Assembly: GCF_041052385.1 (NCBI RefSeq)
Contig: NZ_CP163439.1
Coordinates: 3,461,001-3,525,000, forward strand
Length of the DNA: 64,000 nucleotides
Origin: Streptomyces sp. R28
GTDB taxonomy: Bacteria > Actinomycetota > Actinomycetes > Streptomycetales > Streptomycetaceae
Direction of reading: 5' to 3'
This document shows positions 33,157-40,992 of this stretch, piece after piece (within the stretch, counting starts at the first letter, position 1; each line of letters opens with the position of its first letter). The notes below the pieces were generated by a model, which had not been told where the DNA came from, searched no databases, and worked only from the letters and a program-made list of their open reading frames with translations. The position numbers and the translations under genes were made by a program.

Positions 33157-35184
33157 CGCCGCGAGGGCGGGGACGATGCGCCACCGGCCGGTGGTGTTCG
33201 TCGCCTCCAGGCGGCCCTCCAGGGCGGCGTCCTTCAGGCGCAGTGACACCCAGGAGCGGGAGAGGTGGTGTCGGTCGCACCAGTCGGTGAAGTCCTTCGG
33301 GCCGACGATCATCTGACCGTCGTGCTCGAACTCCTCCAGCGCGCGGGCGAACAACTGCCGCGCCTCTTCCGGGGAGGGCTTGTGTCCGCTCTCCTGCCCG
33401 AACAGCGGGACGTCGTCGCCGTCCTCCGGCTCCGGGAGTTCGGCTTCGGGGTCGATGTACGCGTCCTCCGGGTCGGCCAGCGGCCCGCCGTCCATGTCGT
33501 CCTCCCCGTTCACGAGGGTGAGCTGAGGCGCGTCCGTGTCGCTCGCGCCGGTCCGGCCGGTGTAGGCGCGTCCGGCGACGGAGGAGACCGCGCCGGCGGT
33601 GACGGGGTCGGCGTGCGCGCCGTTGCGCAGGGCCCACGCGGCGAGGGCCTCCATGACCTTCACGGCCCGCTGGGTGAAGCGGCGGGTGCGTGCCGGGGAG
33701 GGGTAGCGGTCCTCGGGGATGCCGGGGCTGACGGCGTAGCAGTAGCCGGGACGCCGGTTGCCCCACGCGCCCGGGTGGGCGCCGGCGGCCAGCACCTCGT
33801 CCGGCAGGGAGAACCCCTCGTCGCGCGCGTCGCAGCCGAGCGCGATCACGGACGGGAGAGAGGCGCGGGTGCTGGTCGACATCTGGTCGTACGAGGGGCG
33901 CTGAAGGGAGACGATCAGGGAGATTCCGGCGGAACGCGCTTCCTGAGCGATCCCGGTGAACGCGTCGTCGCCCAAGGCACGCAGGGTGTTGGCGGCCTCC
34001 TCAAACCAGGCCACCATGAACGGCATGCCCTCACAGCCGCACGCACGGCCGTCCGACCGGCAGGTGTGCTCGGGGTCGGTCTGCTGCTGCGCGGCTGACG
34101 GGGTCCACTGGCGGTAGCTGTGCGCGCCGAGCCAGCGCGTGCGGGCCGGGATGGCGGCGCTGACGGCCTCCACCATGACCTCGGTGTCCGTGCCGCCCTC
34201 GACACCCCAGTCCAGGCCGGGCCGCAGCGGCGCGAAGTCCTGGAACGCCTTCGGGTCGGAGAACATCACGATGACGTCCCGGCGGGAGAGGATCTCCGTC
34301 AGGAGGTTCAACGCGGTGTCACCCTTGCCGGAACCGGTTCCGCCCGCGATCAGCAGGTGGGTGGAGTTGCGGCCGGCATCCGGGTCACCCGGCAGCCAGA
34401 TCACCAGCGGCGCCCCGTCGTCGTAGCGACCCAGATCAAGCGGGTCAGCGATCGAACCACCCAGGTTCGACGGGCCCTCCCACTCCACCACCTCAGACAG
34501 CATGTCCTCGGGCACGATCACCAGTTCACCGCGCCGTTCGGAGCCCGCGTCCGGGGTGTAGCGCACGGCGGATTTCGGCAGGTCCAGCACGGACGCGATC
34601 CGGGGCAGAATCTTGGTGACGTCCTCGTTGGTCTGCTCGCCCGGCTCCAGCGCGATGGGCGCGGTGACCCGGTTCGGCTCCACCTTCGCCGCGCCGATCT
34701 GCGCCCGCGCCAGCCCGACCTTGGCCAACAGGCCCTTGTCGCCACTCTCCCCGGCGGCCCCTTCGGGGTTGCGGCGCATGAGCATGCGTACGTTCCACGA
34801 CAGCGCCATTGCCGGGCCGCCCATCAGGTAGAGGTCGTCCAGCGGTCCGGCGGTCGGCCCGGCGAGGCAGGCGGCCGTCAGCCAGGCGGAGCCTGCGGCC
34901 ACGGTGATGGCGGAGTGCAGGCGGCGCTGGTGACTGGTCGACTTGCCCATGAGCCAGGTGGCGCCGGTCAGCGCCACTGAGCCCAGAGTGAGGCCGACGC
35001 CGGCGGCGGCGCTCTCGGCCCAGCGCCAGTGTCCGAGGACACCGGCCAGGCCGGTCCCGGCCATGCCGAGCCACGGCGGCAGGTGCGGCTTGGCGCGGTG
35101 CAGCAGGTAGCCGCCGACCCCGGAGGCGTTAGAGGCGCCCTGAAGCTGGATCTCGTGAAGCTCGTCGGTGTTGCGCTCAGCCAT
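33151..35184 (-). CDS. traB: TraB/FtsK-like DNA translocase for conjugal transfer
   Basis: Protein of 677 residues. N-terminal membrane helices (LPPWLGMAGTGLAGVLGHW; GVGLTLGSVALTGATWLM; AITVAAGSAWLTAACLAG) precede an FtsK-type motor: Walker A LLIAGGTGSGKGD at about residue 280, Walker B-like DVIVMFSDPK and PFMVAWFEEAANTL. The C-terminal winged helix (GPKDFTDWCDRHHLSRSWVSLRLKDAAL) is the DNA-recognition domain. Such proteins form a hexameric pore and move double-stranded DNA between mycelia. AAGGAGG precedes the ATG. Confidence 0.93.
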   Translation of the reverse strand: MAERNTDELHEIQLQGASNASGVGGYLLHRAKPHLPPWLGMAGTGLAGVLGHWRWAESAAAGVGLTLGSVALTGATWLMGKSTSHQRRLHSAITVAAGSAWLTAACLAGPTAGPLDDLYLMGGPAMALSWNVRMLMRRNPEGAAGESGDKGLLAKVGLARAQIGAAKVEPNRVTAPIALEPGEQTNEDVTKILPRIASVLDLPKSAVRYTPDAGSERRGELVIVPEDMLSEVVEWEGPSNLGGSIADPLDLGRYDDGAPLVIWLPGDPDAGRNSTHLLIAGGTGSGKGDTALNLLTEILSRRDVIVMFSDPKAFQDFAPLRPGLDWGVEGGTDTEVMVEAVSAAIPARTRWLGAHSYRQWTPSAAQQQTDPEHTCRSDGRACGCEGMPFMVAWFEEAANTLRALGDDAFTGIAQEARSAGISLIVSLQRPSYDQMSTSTRASLPSVIALGCDARDEGFSLPDEVLAAGAHPGAWGNRRPGYCYAVSPGIPEDRYPSPARTRRFTQRAVKVMEALAAWALRNGAHADPVTAGAVSSVAGRAYTGRTGASDTDAPQLTLVNGEDDMDGGPLADPEDAYIDPEAELPEPEDGDDVPLFGQESGHKPSPEEARQLFARALEEFEHDGQMIVGPKDFTDWCDRHHLSRSWVSLRLKDAALEGRLEATNTTGRWRIVPALAAA

Positions 35185-35196
35185 GACCGAGCCTCC

Positions 35197-35793
35197 TTAC
35201 TGCTGAGCCCAGTCGATGACCGGCTGCTGCGGCTTGCGGGCACGGTGACGAACGCGGTTGATCTCTTCCTCGAACTCCTGCTGGAACGTCGAATAGCAGG
35301 CAGCGGCCTTCTTCGCTGCGTCCCGCAGGTCGTTCGCGGCACCCTGCATCTTGCGGGCCACCTTCGCGGCACGGATGCGGGAGCCGAACGCGCGGCCGTC
35401 CGGGTCCGGCACGGCCGCCAGCACGCCCTTGAGGATCTCGGCAGCCATGGCCACCTCGATCGACAGCGTCACACCGGCCGCGCGCAGGGTGTTGCAGTAG
35501 TTCCGCACCTGCGCCGGGGAGGTGAACTCCGGGGACGGCAGCAGGGATTGGGCGTGCGATCCGCCTCCGCCCGCGCGGGCCGTGTTCCGGTTGTTGTTCA
35601 CGGTGACGTTGATCGGCGGGACGATCGAACCGCCCAGCGCGCCGAAGAAACCGCCTGCAGCGGCGCCCGCGTTGGCGAACTTGTTGGGCTTGTAGCTGCC
35701 TCCGTTGGTCGCGTCGATGCGCGGCCTGCCCGCCTGCTGAGCCTGCCGGTAGCGCCGGTTAGCGGCCCGGTTGGCCGATCCGTTGTCTGCCAT
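35197..35793 (-). CDS. AICE transfer-associated protein, coiled/helical
   Basis: Protein of 198 residues, upstream of traB by 12 bases. The N-terminal half is Asn/Gly/Ala-rich with a KFANAGAAAGGFFGALGG segment; the C-terminal 100 residues are helical with Cys and basic residues (KMQGAANDLRDAAKKAAACYSTFQQEFEEEINRVRHRARK). It is a conserved type of gene in the traB neighbourhood of Streptomyces elements. The role is unknown, perhaps an accessory of the pore. Confidence 0.65.
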   Translation of the reverse strand: MADNGSANRAANRRYRQAQQAGRPRIDATNGGSYKPNKFANAGAAAGGFFGALGGSIVPPINVTVNNNRNTARAGGGGSHAQSLLPSPEFTSPAQVRNYCNTLRAAGVTLSIEVAMAAEILKGVLAAVPDPDGRAFGSRIRAAKVARKMQGAANDLRDAAKKAAACYSTFQQEFEEEINRVRHRARKPQQPVIDWAQQ

Positions 35794-35811
35794 CTGGCAA
35801 TCTCCTTAAGG

Positions 35812-36312
35812 TCAGTGGGTGCGACGGACGATGAGCCACGCGGTCTGAGCGGCGATCAGGGTGAGCAGCCAGACCAGCTCAAGAGGACCGGCGAGCGGCC
35901 CGAACCCGGCGGCCAACGCCAGCCAGGCCAGCGCGGATGAGGTGAGGGCGGCCAGGCCGATGCGCCAGGCCAGGACGGTGCCGGTGCCGGGGCGGCGGCG
36001 CTGCATGAGCAGCAGCCACACCAGCGGCCCGGCCGCGAGCGGGGCGAGCACCAGGCCGGACCACCAGGCGATGACGTGCAGCAGGCCGGCCGCCACCAGC
36101 GCCACCAGGGCGAAGCCGGTCGGGGCGAGCGCGCGGCGGTGGTCCCACAGCATCAGCGCGAGACCGGCGAGCGCCTGCCGAATGAGGGAGGGACGTTCGG
36201 GCACCACGACCACGAACGGGTCGCTGCCCCGGCGGCCACGCTGGCGCGGGATGCGGACGGTGTGGACACTCGCGCCGCTCTTCGTGGCGCGGGTGCGGGT
36301 ACGGCTGGACAC
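35812..36312 (-). CDS. membrane protein in the transfer operon, Spd-like
   Basis: Protein of 166 residues from GTG 36312 with GGGAG upstream; longer frames lack a good site. Basic N-terminus (SSRTRTRATKSG...RIPRQRGRRG) followed by four hydrophobic segments (FALVALVAAGLLHVIAWW; GPLVWLLLM; IGLAALTSSALAWLALAAG; ELVWLLTLIAAQTAWLIV) and a basic tail. It lies 18 bases before the next gene in the string. Confidence 0.7.
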   Translation of the reverse strand: MSSRTRTRATKSGASVHTVRIPRQRGRRGSDPFVVVVPERPSLIRQALAGLALMLWDHRRALAPTGFALVALVAAGLLHVIAWWSGLVLAPLAAGPLVWLLLMQRRRPGTGTVLAWRIGLAALTSSALAWLALAAGFGPLAGPLELVWLLTLIAAQTAWLIVRRTH

Positions 36313-36359
36313 AGCGGAACTCCCGGGTGAGAGAGGGAAGTTGGAGGTTGCGGGGGTGG

Positions 36360-36599
36360 TCACGCGGTCGGGCGGGGCAGCGCGCGGCACTTCTCGGCGT
36401 GCTGCTGCGCCCACTGCTTGACGGCGCCCGTCTCGTACGCCCACTTCCTCCAGCGGATACCGCAGCCCCGGCAGGTGGCGGTGGACTCCTCAGTGCCCTT
36501 GGCGACGTCCACCGTCAGATCCGGGTCGTGCAGCAGCTCGGCGGCGTGCGTGAGGTAGCGGGCGATGACGCCCTCGGGCCAGTCAGTCGTGGCACGCAT
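36360..36599 (-). CDS. small Cys-containing AICE protein of unknown function
   Basis: Protein of 79 residues (MRATTDWPEGVIARYLTHAAEL...), with CRGCGIRW and a later Cys-Arg-Ala. AGGAG lies before the ATG. It may bind zinc with the two or three cysteines plus His. It lies between the membrane protein and the RRQ-type protein in the same operon. Confidence 0.65.
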   Translation of the reverse strand: MRATTDWPEGVIARYLTHAAELLHDPDLTVDVAKGTEESTATCRGCGIRWRKWAYETGAVKQWAQQHAEKCRALPRPTA

Positions 36600-36626
36600 G
36601 GGGTGTGTCTCCTGGAAGTTGAAGGG

Positions 36627-36968
36627 TCAGGCGGCGCGCTGTTCGTCGTCGGGGTACGCGCACGGCACGCACACCCCCAGCTCGGCGGGGATGACGTAAC
36701 CGGCATCCGTCCGGCACTGCGGGCAGGTGCGGCGGGCGGCGTTGGCCTTGCCGAGCACCGCCCACTTGGCCGGCGTCATGGGCCGCACGGGCTTCGCGGC
36801 GTCGACGCGGTAGAGGTAGGCGACCAGCGGCGGACGGCGACGGCGTGGGCGTTCGATCTGTGCCACCACGTCCTGACCACCGGGCCGTAGCCCCTTCGCG
36901 CGGAGCTGGCGGCGGGTGGCCAACCCGTCCGGCGCCAGACGCCAGACGTAGACCGGAATGGCAGCCAT
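36627..36968 (-). CDS. RRQRL-motif-type zinc-binding AICE protein
   Basis: Protein of 113 residues. It has TRRQLRAKGLRPGGQ near the N-terminus and a four-Cys zinc site (CPQC...CVPC) at the C-terminus. This arrangement fits small zinc-binding proteins of Streptomyces elements, where the basic motif resembles DNA-binding segments. Its ATG overlaps the stop of the upstream gene (TGATG). The function is unknown. Confidence 0.7.
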   Translation of the reverse strand: MAAIPVYVWRLAPDGLATRRQLRAKGLRPGGQDVVAQIERPRRRRPPLVAYLYRVDAAKPVRPMTPAKWAVLGKANAARRTCPQCRTDAGYVIPAELGVCVPCAYPDDEQRAA

Positions 36969-38008
36969 CAGCGGCCCGCGATCGCCAGCTCAGCGCCGCC
37001 CCGGCCAGGGGTGCGGTGTTCGGCGTAGCGGGTAGAAACCCAGCCGACCGACCAGCCGCACAGTTCGGCAGCGGCCCGCACCGGCAACCCGGCCTCGAAC
37101 GCGGCCCTCACGACCGCGTGGGCACGGTCCTCGGGGAGCTTCTCCGTGGCGGGGCCGGCGGCCAGCAGTGCGGCGCGTTCACGCTCGGCCAGCTCCTCGC
37201 GCTCAGCCTGCTCGCGGCGTTCACGCTCGGCCTGCTCGGCCCGTGCGACGTGTTCACGACGCTCCCGCTCGGCCCGCTCTTGTTCGCGGCGCTCGGTCTC
37301 CTCGCGCTCACGACGTTCACGCTCCTGCCGCTGCTGTTCACGCTCGCGCTCAGAGCGTTCACGAGCCTCGCGCTCGGCAGCCTCGCGGGCGGCTCGCTGC
37401 TCGCGTTCCTCGCGGCGGGCCCGCTCCTCGCGCTCAGCCTGCTCGCGGATCAGGCGGGCTTCGTGTTCACGCTGTTCACGCGCCAGCATCGCGGCATGCT
37501 CGCGCTCCTCACGAGCCAACCGCGCGGCCGACTCACGCCGCTCGACAACCGCCCGCTCGCGCGCTTCACGCTGTGCCTGCTGCCGCGCCTCCAACTCGGT
37601 CACCGCCGCGGCGATCGCACGCCGGTAGGCGAGCCCGGCCTCTGCGGTGACGATCAGCAGAAGCGGCGCGACCGCGTGCACAGCCACGCCCACCAGGTCG
37701 TTTCGCAATGCGGAGTCCGCGACATTCAGGGCGAGGGTCATGCAGCCGGTCATCCAGCGCAGGACGATCGGCCACCGGCCGCCGTGCCCTCCGAGCAGAG
37801 CCAGCACGGCATCGAGGCGGATGACGATCAGCACAGCCGCATCTACTACGGTCGGCAGGATCGGCGCCGTCCAGTCCCACTTGTCCGGGGTGTGCGCGGC
37901 GGCGAGCGGGGTGACGGTGAGGATCGAATACAGCATCGCGCCCGCCACGATCAGCCACGTGCCGATGGACAGCGCGCGCTCGGCTGAACGGATCTGAACG
38001 GCGTTCAC
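36968..38008 (-). CDS. DUF2637-type membrane protein fused to a long coiled coil and a HTH
   Basis: Protein of 346 residues from GTG 38008, which overlaps the preceding stop (GTGA). Four helices occupy residues 10-135 (SIGTWLIVAGAMLYSILTV; PTVVDAAVLIVIRLDAVLAL; RWMTGCMTLALNVADSAL; VAVHAVAPLLLIVTAEAGLA). A 150-residue Glu/Arg/Ala coiled coil follows (repeats of REEREQRAAREAAEREARERSE). The end carries a helix-turn-helix (VRAAFEAGLPVRAAAELCGWSVGWVSTRY). DUF2637 proteins are SpdA-like. The soluble part is cytoplasmic and may bridge DNA and membrane. Confidence 0.82.
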   Translation of the reverse strand: MNAVQIRSAERALSIGTWLIVAGAMLYSILTVTPLAAAHTPDKWDWTAPILPTVVDAAVLIVIRLDAVLALLGGHGGRWPIVLRWMTGCMTLALNVADSALRNDLVGVAVHAVAPLLLIVTAEAGLAYRRAIAAAVTELEARQQAQREARERAVVERRESAARLAREEREHAAMLAREQREHEARLIREQAEREERARREEREQRAAREAAEREARERSEREREQQRQERERREREETERREQERAERERREHVARAEQAERERREQAEREELAERERAALLAAGPATEKLPEDRAHAVVRAAFEAGLPVRAAAELCGWSVGWVSTRYAEHRTPGRGGAELAIAGR

Positions 38009-38298
38009 GCGCCCGCCCCCGTCCATGAACGCACCCGGATCGCGGCGAGCAGAGTCACCTCAGAGGCGAGGTCGTCGGGGTCGGCGCTGTACTCCGTCCA
38101 CTCCCACTCGGCGTCCGGTACCGGCTCGAAGCCGAGCACGCTGAGCGCTTCCGCGCGCTCCGTGAACGTCGGCACCGGCTCGGCCCGCTCGAAGCTGAAC
38201 TCAGGCCACGGCGTGACGCCCGCGTTCAGCAGGACTACGTACAGCCGCCACCCTCCGTTGAACACGGACATCTGCGCCGTGAACTCCTCCGCCCTCAC
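38005..38298 (-). CDS. small acidic AICE protein of unknown function
   Basis: Protein of 97 residues from GTG 38298, which overlaps the previous stop by 4 bases. Acidic and Trp-rich (WTEYSADPDDLASEV, PDAEWEWTE). No recognised domain. The overlaps on both ends show translational coupling within the transfer operon. Confidence 0.65.
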   Translation of the reverse strand: MRAEEFTAQMSVFNGGWRLYVVLLNAGVTPWPEFSFERAEPVPTFTERAEALSVLGFEPVPDAEWEWTEYSADPDDLASEVTLLAAIRVRSWTGAGA

Positions 38299-38558
38299 GC
38301 CCCGACCCCCGCGACCGTGACCGCGTGGTTGGTCAGCTCCACCCGCGCGGCCAGCGCCCGGCGGCGGGCCCGACGCAGCCGACGCTCGTCCAGCTCGGTC
38401 GGCGTGCGGTCGATCGTGGCAATGTGCGCGTCCAGCAACTCGATGTCGGCGAGGATGACCGGCATCTCCTGGTCGATGGCGTCCAGCTCCGCGTCCGTCG
38501 GCTCGTTCCAGTCGGCGAACGCGGTAACAGCATCCTGAACAGTGACGATGAGGCTCAT
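38295..38558 (-). CDS. small helical AICE protein, first gene of the transfer operon
   Basis: Protein of 87 residues from ATG 38558 (GAGAGGAA upstream). Acidic helical N-terminal half (ADWNEPTDAELDAIDQEMPVILADIELLDAHIATID) and a basic second half (RRLRRARRRALAARVELTN). No recognised family. Upstream lie a leader hairpin and three operators, so the operon promoter is probably between 38,710 and 39,140. Confidence 0.65.
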   Translation of the reverse strand: MSLIVTVQDAVTAFADWNEPTDAELDAIDQEMPVILADIELLDAHIATIDRTPTELDERRLRRARRRALAARVELTNHAVTVAGVGA

Positions 38559-38661
38559 TGGGTCGTGTTCCTCTCGATGGGTGAACGGCCCGACAGCGGC
38601 TCCCGGGAGGCACCCTGGGGGCCGCGCGCCGCTGGAGACCAGGGCTTCCGGCTCCCTGCCA

Positions 38662-38707
38662 CCCCGCCCGTACGGCCAGTGCACGAAGCACGGCCGGACG
38701 GGCGGGG
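38662..38707 (-). terminator. leader hairpin of the transfer operon, possible attenuator
   Basis: CCCCGCCCGTACGGCC (38662-38677) pairs with GGCCGGACGGGCGGGG (38692-38707) with one internal mismatch pair, around a 14-base loop. It sits 104 bases before the first transfer gene, between it and the operators, in the right place for attenuation or for a stable transcript start. Confidence 0.5.
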
Positions 38708-39067
38708 GAGGCAACCGGCCGCAGCGCTAGCCGCTGCGATGGCAGGAAGAGAGCGGACCGGATTGGCTGCGAGTGCGTGCGTTCCGCTCGCGGCCTCGGG
38801 TGTTGCACAGGCGCCGCCGGCCGGTCCAACACAGCGGCGCCCACATGGTTCGTCGAAGCATCGGCACTCCTAGGTCGAAGGAATCGGTACTGCGCTGCAA
38901 GGGGGACCCTGTCCCCACCCTCCGGCCGTTGCTCGCGGTCACCGGGCCACCTCGCCAGTACGGGCCGAAACCCTGTTCCACCTGGCCTTTAGCGGGATTG
39001 CAGCGTCCCCGCCCTATGCATTCGCGCGGCCCGAAGGCAGCCCAAAGAAGGCCCCTTCCGGCTCGCT

Positions 39068-39136
39068 GTCCTAGGACTGCGAGCGGCCTGAGATGAAGAT
39101 GGCACGCTGTCCTAGGACTGTCAACAGTCCTAGGAC
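39068..39136. promoter_or_regulatory. three GntR operators, GTCCTAGGAC palindromes
   Basis: Perfect palindromes GTCCTAGGAC at 39068-39077, 39109-39118 and 39127-39136, extended in two copies to AGTCCTAGGACT or TGTCCTAGGACTG. The last two are 18 bases apart, so two dimers could cooperate. They lie 36-104 bases before the GTG of the GntR gene and before the divergent transfer operon. As for KorSA in pSAM2, I infer binding by the adjacent GntR protein. Confidence 0.8.
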
Positions 39137-39171
39137 TGTGGTTCACTGGTTCGCGTCGAGAGGAGTTCTGC

Positions 39172-39966
39172 GTGGCACCGAAGTGGCGCGAGCTGGCGGA
39201 CAGGTTCGCGGAGCAGATCAAGGGCGGTCAGTACCCGCCGGGCGCCCAGTTGCCCCAGATCAGAGAGCTAGTCGAGGCGGGGGAAGGCTCAAAGGAGACA
39301 GTCCACAAGGCCTACAAGGCCTTGGAGGCTGAAGGCCTTGTGACGTCGACGCGCGGGCACGGCACCGTTGTGCGTCCGCGCGCTGCGCTCAAGCGGCTGG
39401 GTATCGCCCGGTACGACAAGGCGAAGTGGCGCGACGGTGACGAAGTCGCGTTCATCGCTGACCGCGTCGCATCGGGACGCGCGTACAAGCGCAACGAGCA
39501 GACGCAGACCGTGAGCCGTGTCGAGGCGGACAGCCTCGTAGCGGAGGGGCTGGGTGTCCCAATCGGCTCCGAGGTGTACGCGCGCGCCCGACTCGTGAAG
39601 GAAGGGGTGCAGCCGACTCACACCCTGACCAGCTACTACAGGCCGGAGCACGTCGAGGGGACACGCATTGTCGACCCCACCCCGGGCCCTGCCGGCCGTG
39701 GCGGTGGATACCGGGTCCTCTACGACGCCGGATACGAGATCGACCACATGAGAGAGGCCCTGTTCGCCCGCATCCCGACGGCGGACGAAGTACAGCTCCT
39801 ACAGCTCCCCGCCGGCGAGCCCGTAGTCGAGCTGCACCGGACCACGTACACCGCAGATGGCACGGTGGTTGAGTTCGCGGTGGGCATTCACTCGGCTTCT
39901 CGCTTCGCGTGGGAGTACGACTTCAAGGTTCCCGACTCGGCACAGGACAGGAAGGGGCAGGAATGA
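39172..39966 (+). CDS. GntR/UTRA-family repressor of the element (KorSA-like)
   Basis: Protein of 264 residues from GTG 39172 with AGAGGAG upstream. The GntR winged helix (WRELADRFAEQIKGGQYPPGAQLPQIRELVEAG...ETVHKAYKALEAEGLVTSTRGHGTVVR) is followed by a UTRA ligand-binding domain (SEVYARARLVKEG..., PVVELHRTTYTADGTVVEFA). It is divergent from the transfer operon, with three palindromic operators between. The model is KorSA, which represses transfer and replication genes. Its stop overlaps the next ATG. Confidence 0.9.
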   Translation: MAPKWRELADRFAEQIKGGQYPPGAQLPQIRELVEAGEGSKETVHKAYKALEAEGLVTSTRGHGTVVRPRAALKRLGIARYDKAKWRDGDEVAFIADRVASGRAYKRNEQTQTVSRVEADSLVAEGLGVPIGSEVYARARLVKEGVQPTHTLTSYYRPEHVEGTRIVDPTPGPAGRGGGYRVLYDAGYEIDHMREALFARIPTADEVQLLQLPAGEPVVELHRTTYTADGTVVEFAVGIHSASRFAWEYDFKVPDSAQDRKGQE

Positions 39967-40637
39967 TCTCGGCACAGGCATGGGCGGATGCTCGACTCCT
40001 GTGGGACTACCACTTCATGCACCACGACCCACGGCCTTGTTCGGTAGCCGTGGGGCTGGGCAGTCACGACCTTGGCGTGGCCGACGTGACAGCGGAGCTG
40101 TACCACCAGGGCATGGCGCCGGTCATCGTCTTCACGGGAGCCACCAGCCCCACGACCCGGGCGCGCATGCCGCGCGGTGAGGCTATCCACTACCGAGAGC
40201 GGGCGTTGCAGCTAGGGGTGCCCGATTCCGCCGTACTCCTGGAACCCCGTGCCACGAACACCGGCGAGAACATCGAGTTCACGAAAGCGGTGTTGGCAGA
40301 CGCCGACGTCAAGGTCTCGTCCGTCCTGCTCGTGACCAAGCCGTACGAAGAGCGGCGCTCGTACGCCATGATGCGGAAGCTCTGGCCCGAGGTCGAAGTG
40401 GTATGCGCGTCCACGTCGATGAGCTTGGAAGAGTACGCCGACTCCATCGGGGACGCCCGCATGGTGATCGACATGATCGTGGGCGCCCTGCAACGAGTGC
40501 TCGTCTTCCCGAGGTTGGGGCTGGCCATCGAGCAAGATGTACCAGACACCGTCGTAGCCGCCTTTGAGCGACTGTGCGTCGAAGGCTTCACTAGCCGACT
40601 CATGCCAGCTGACGTTGGTGCCCGCCCCGGCACGTGA
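39963..40637 (+). CDS. YdcF/DUF218-family protein
   Basis: Protein of 224 residues from ATG 39963 (ATGA overlap with the GntR stop). The DUF218 features are AVGLGSHDLGVADVTAELYHQGMAPVIVFTGA, GEAIHYRERALQLGVPDSAVLLEPRATNTGENIEFT (conserved TGENI) and SVLLVTKPYEERRS. Members of this family are SanA/ElyC/YdcF-like. In AICEs a YdcF-type gene often follows the regulator; a role in control or establishment is possible but unproven. Confidence 0.85.
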   Translation: MISAQAWADARLLWDYHFMHHDPRPCSVAVGLGSHDLGVADVTAELYHQGMAPVIVFTGATSPTTRARMPRGEAIHYRERALQLGVPDSAVLLEPRATNTGENIEFTKAVLADADVKVSSVLLVTKPYEERRSYAMMRKLWPEVEVVCASTSMSLEEYADSIGDARMVIDMIVGALQRVLVFPRLGLAIEQDVPDTVVAAFERLCVEGFTSRLMPADVGARPGT

Positions 40638-40697
40638 TGCCAGGGCGGGCAGCAGCCCGCCCTGAGCTTCGCCCTGCACTTTCCCTGCCTCATCAAG

Positions 40698-40737
40698 GCC
40701 CGCGCACGGCGCGGGCGCGCGCCGCCTCTGCGGCGCG
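40698..40737 (+). terminator. two GC hairpins after the YdcF gene
   Basis: GCCCGCGC-ACG-GCGCGGGC (40698-40716) is followed at once by CGCGCCGC-CTCT-GCGGCGCG (40718-40737). Both are perfect stems located about 60 bases after the stop and should terminate the GntR-YdcF transcript. Confidence 0.65.
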
Positions 40738-40818
40738 GCCTGCCTCCTGTCTGCGCCCCGGCTGGCCGCGCCCGGCGGCTGCGGGCATGAAGTGGGGAGA
40801 CACCCCTGTGGCTGGGGC

Positions 40819-40985
40819 GGTCGGCTCCACGGCTTTAGGCAGCCACTTTGGGGCGAGCCTCTAAGATCATGGCCCCAACGTCGTGCTTTAACGGGCAGGT
40901 CCACAGACTGCCCGACTCGCCGGAAGCTTACGGGGCCATGATCACTCGCCCCAAAGCAGCTCCAGCCCAAAGCCGCTCCGCCGAC
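40819..40985. repeat. long imperfect inverted repeat (about 57-base arms) next to the cargo genes
   Basis: The left arm 40819-40875 (GGTCGGC..., CTTTGGGGCGAG, GATCATGGCCCC) is complementary to the right arm 40931-40985 (GGGGCCATGATC, CTCGCCCCAAAG, ...GCCGACC), with a few bulges. The 55-base apex contains a further stem GGGCAG/CTGCCC. It lies between the convergent YdcF and DUF6414-like genes. It may be a bidirectional terminator, a structured RNA of the cargo system, or a MITE-like insertion. Confidence 0.7.
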
Positions 40986-40992
40986 CTCGCGG

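Larger units (their letters stand above)
38559..39171. other. 613-base regulatory region between divergent transfer operon and GntR gene
   Basis: No gene supported; open frames here are out of context. It holds a leader hairpin (38,662-38,707) and three copies of a palindromic operator (39,068-39,136), each annotated below. The rest (38,710-39,060) should include the promoter for leftward transcription, but no consensus boxes stand out. Confidence 0.6.
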
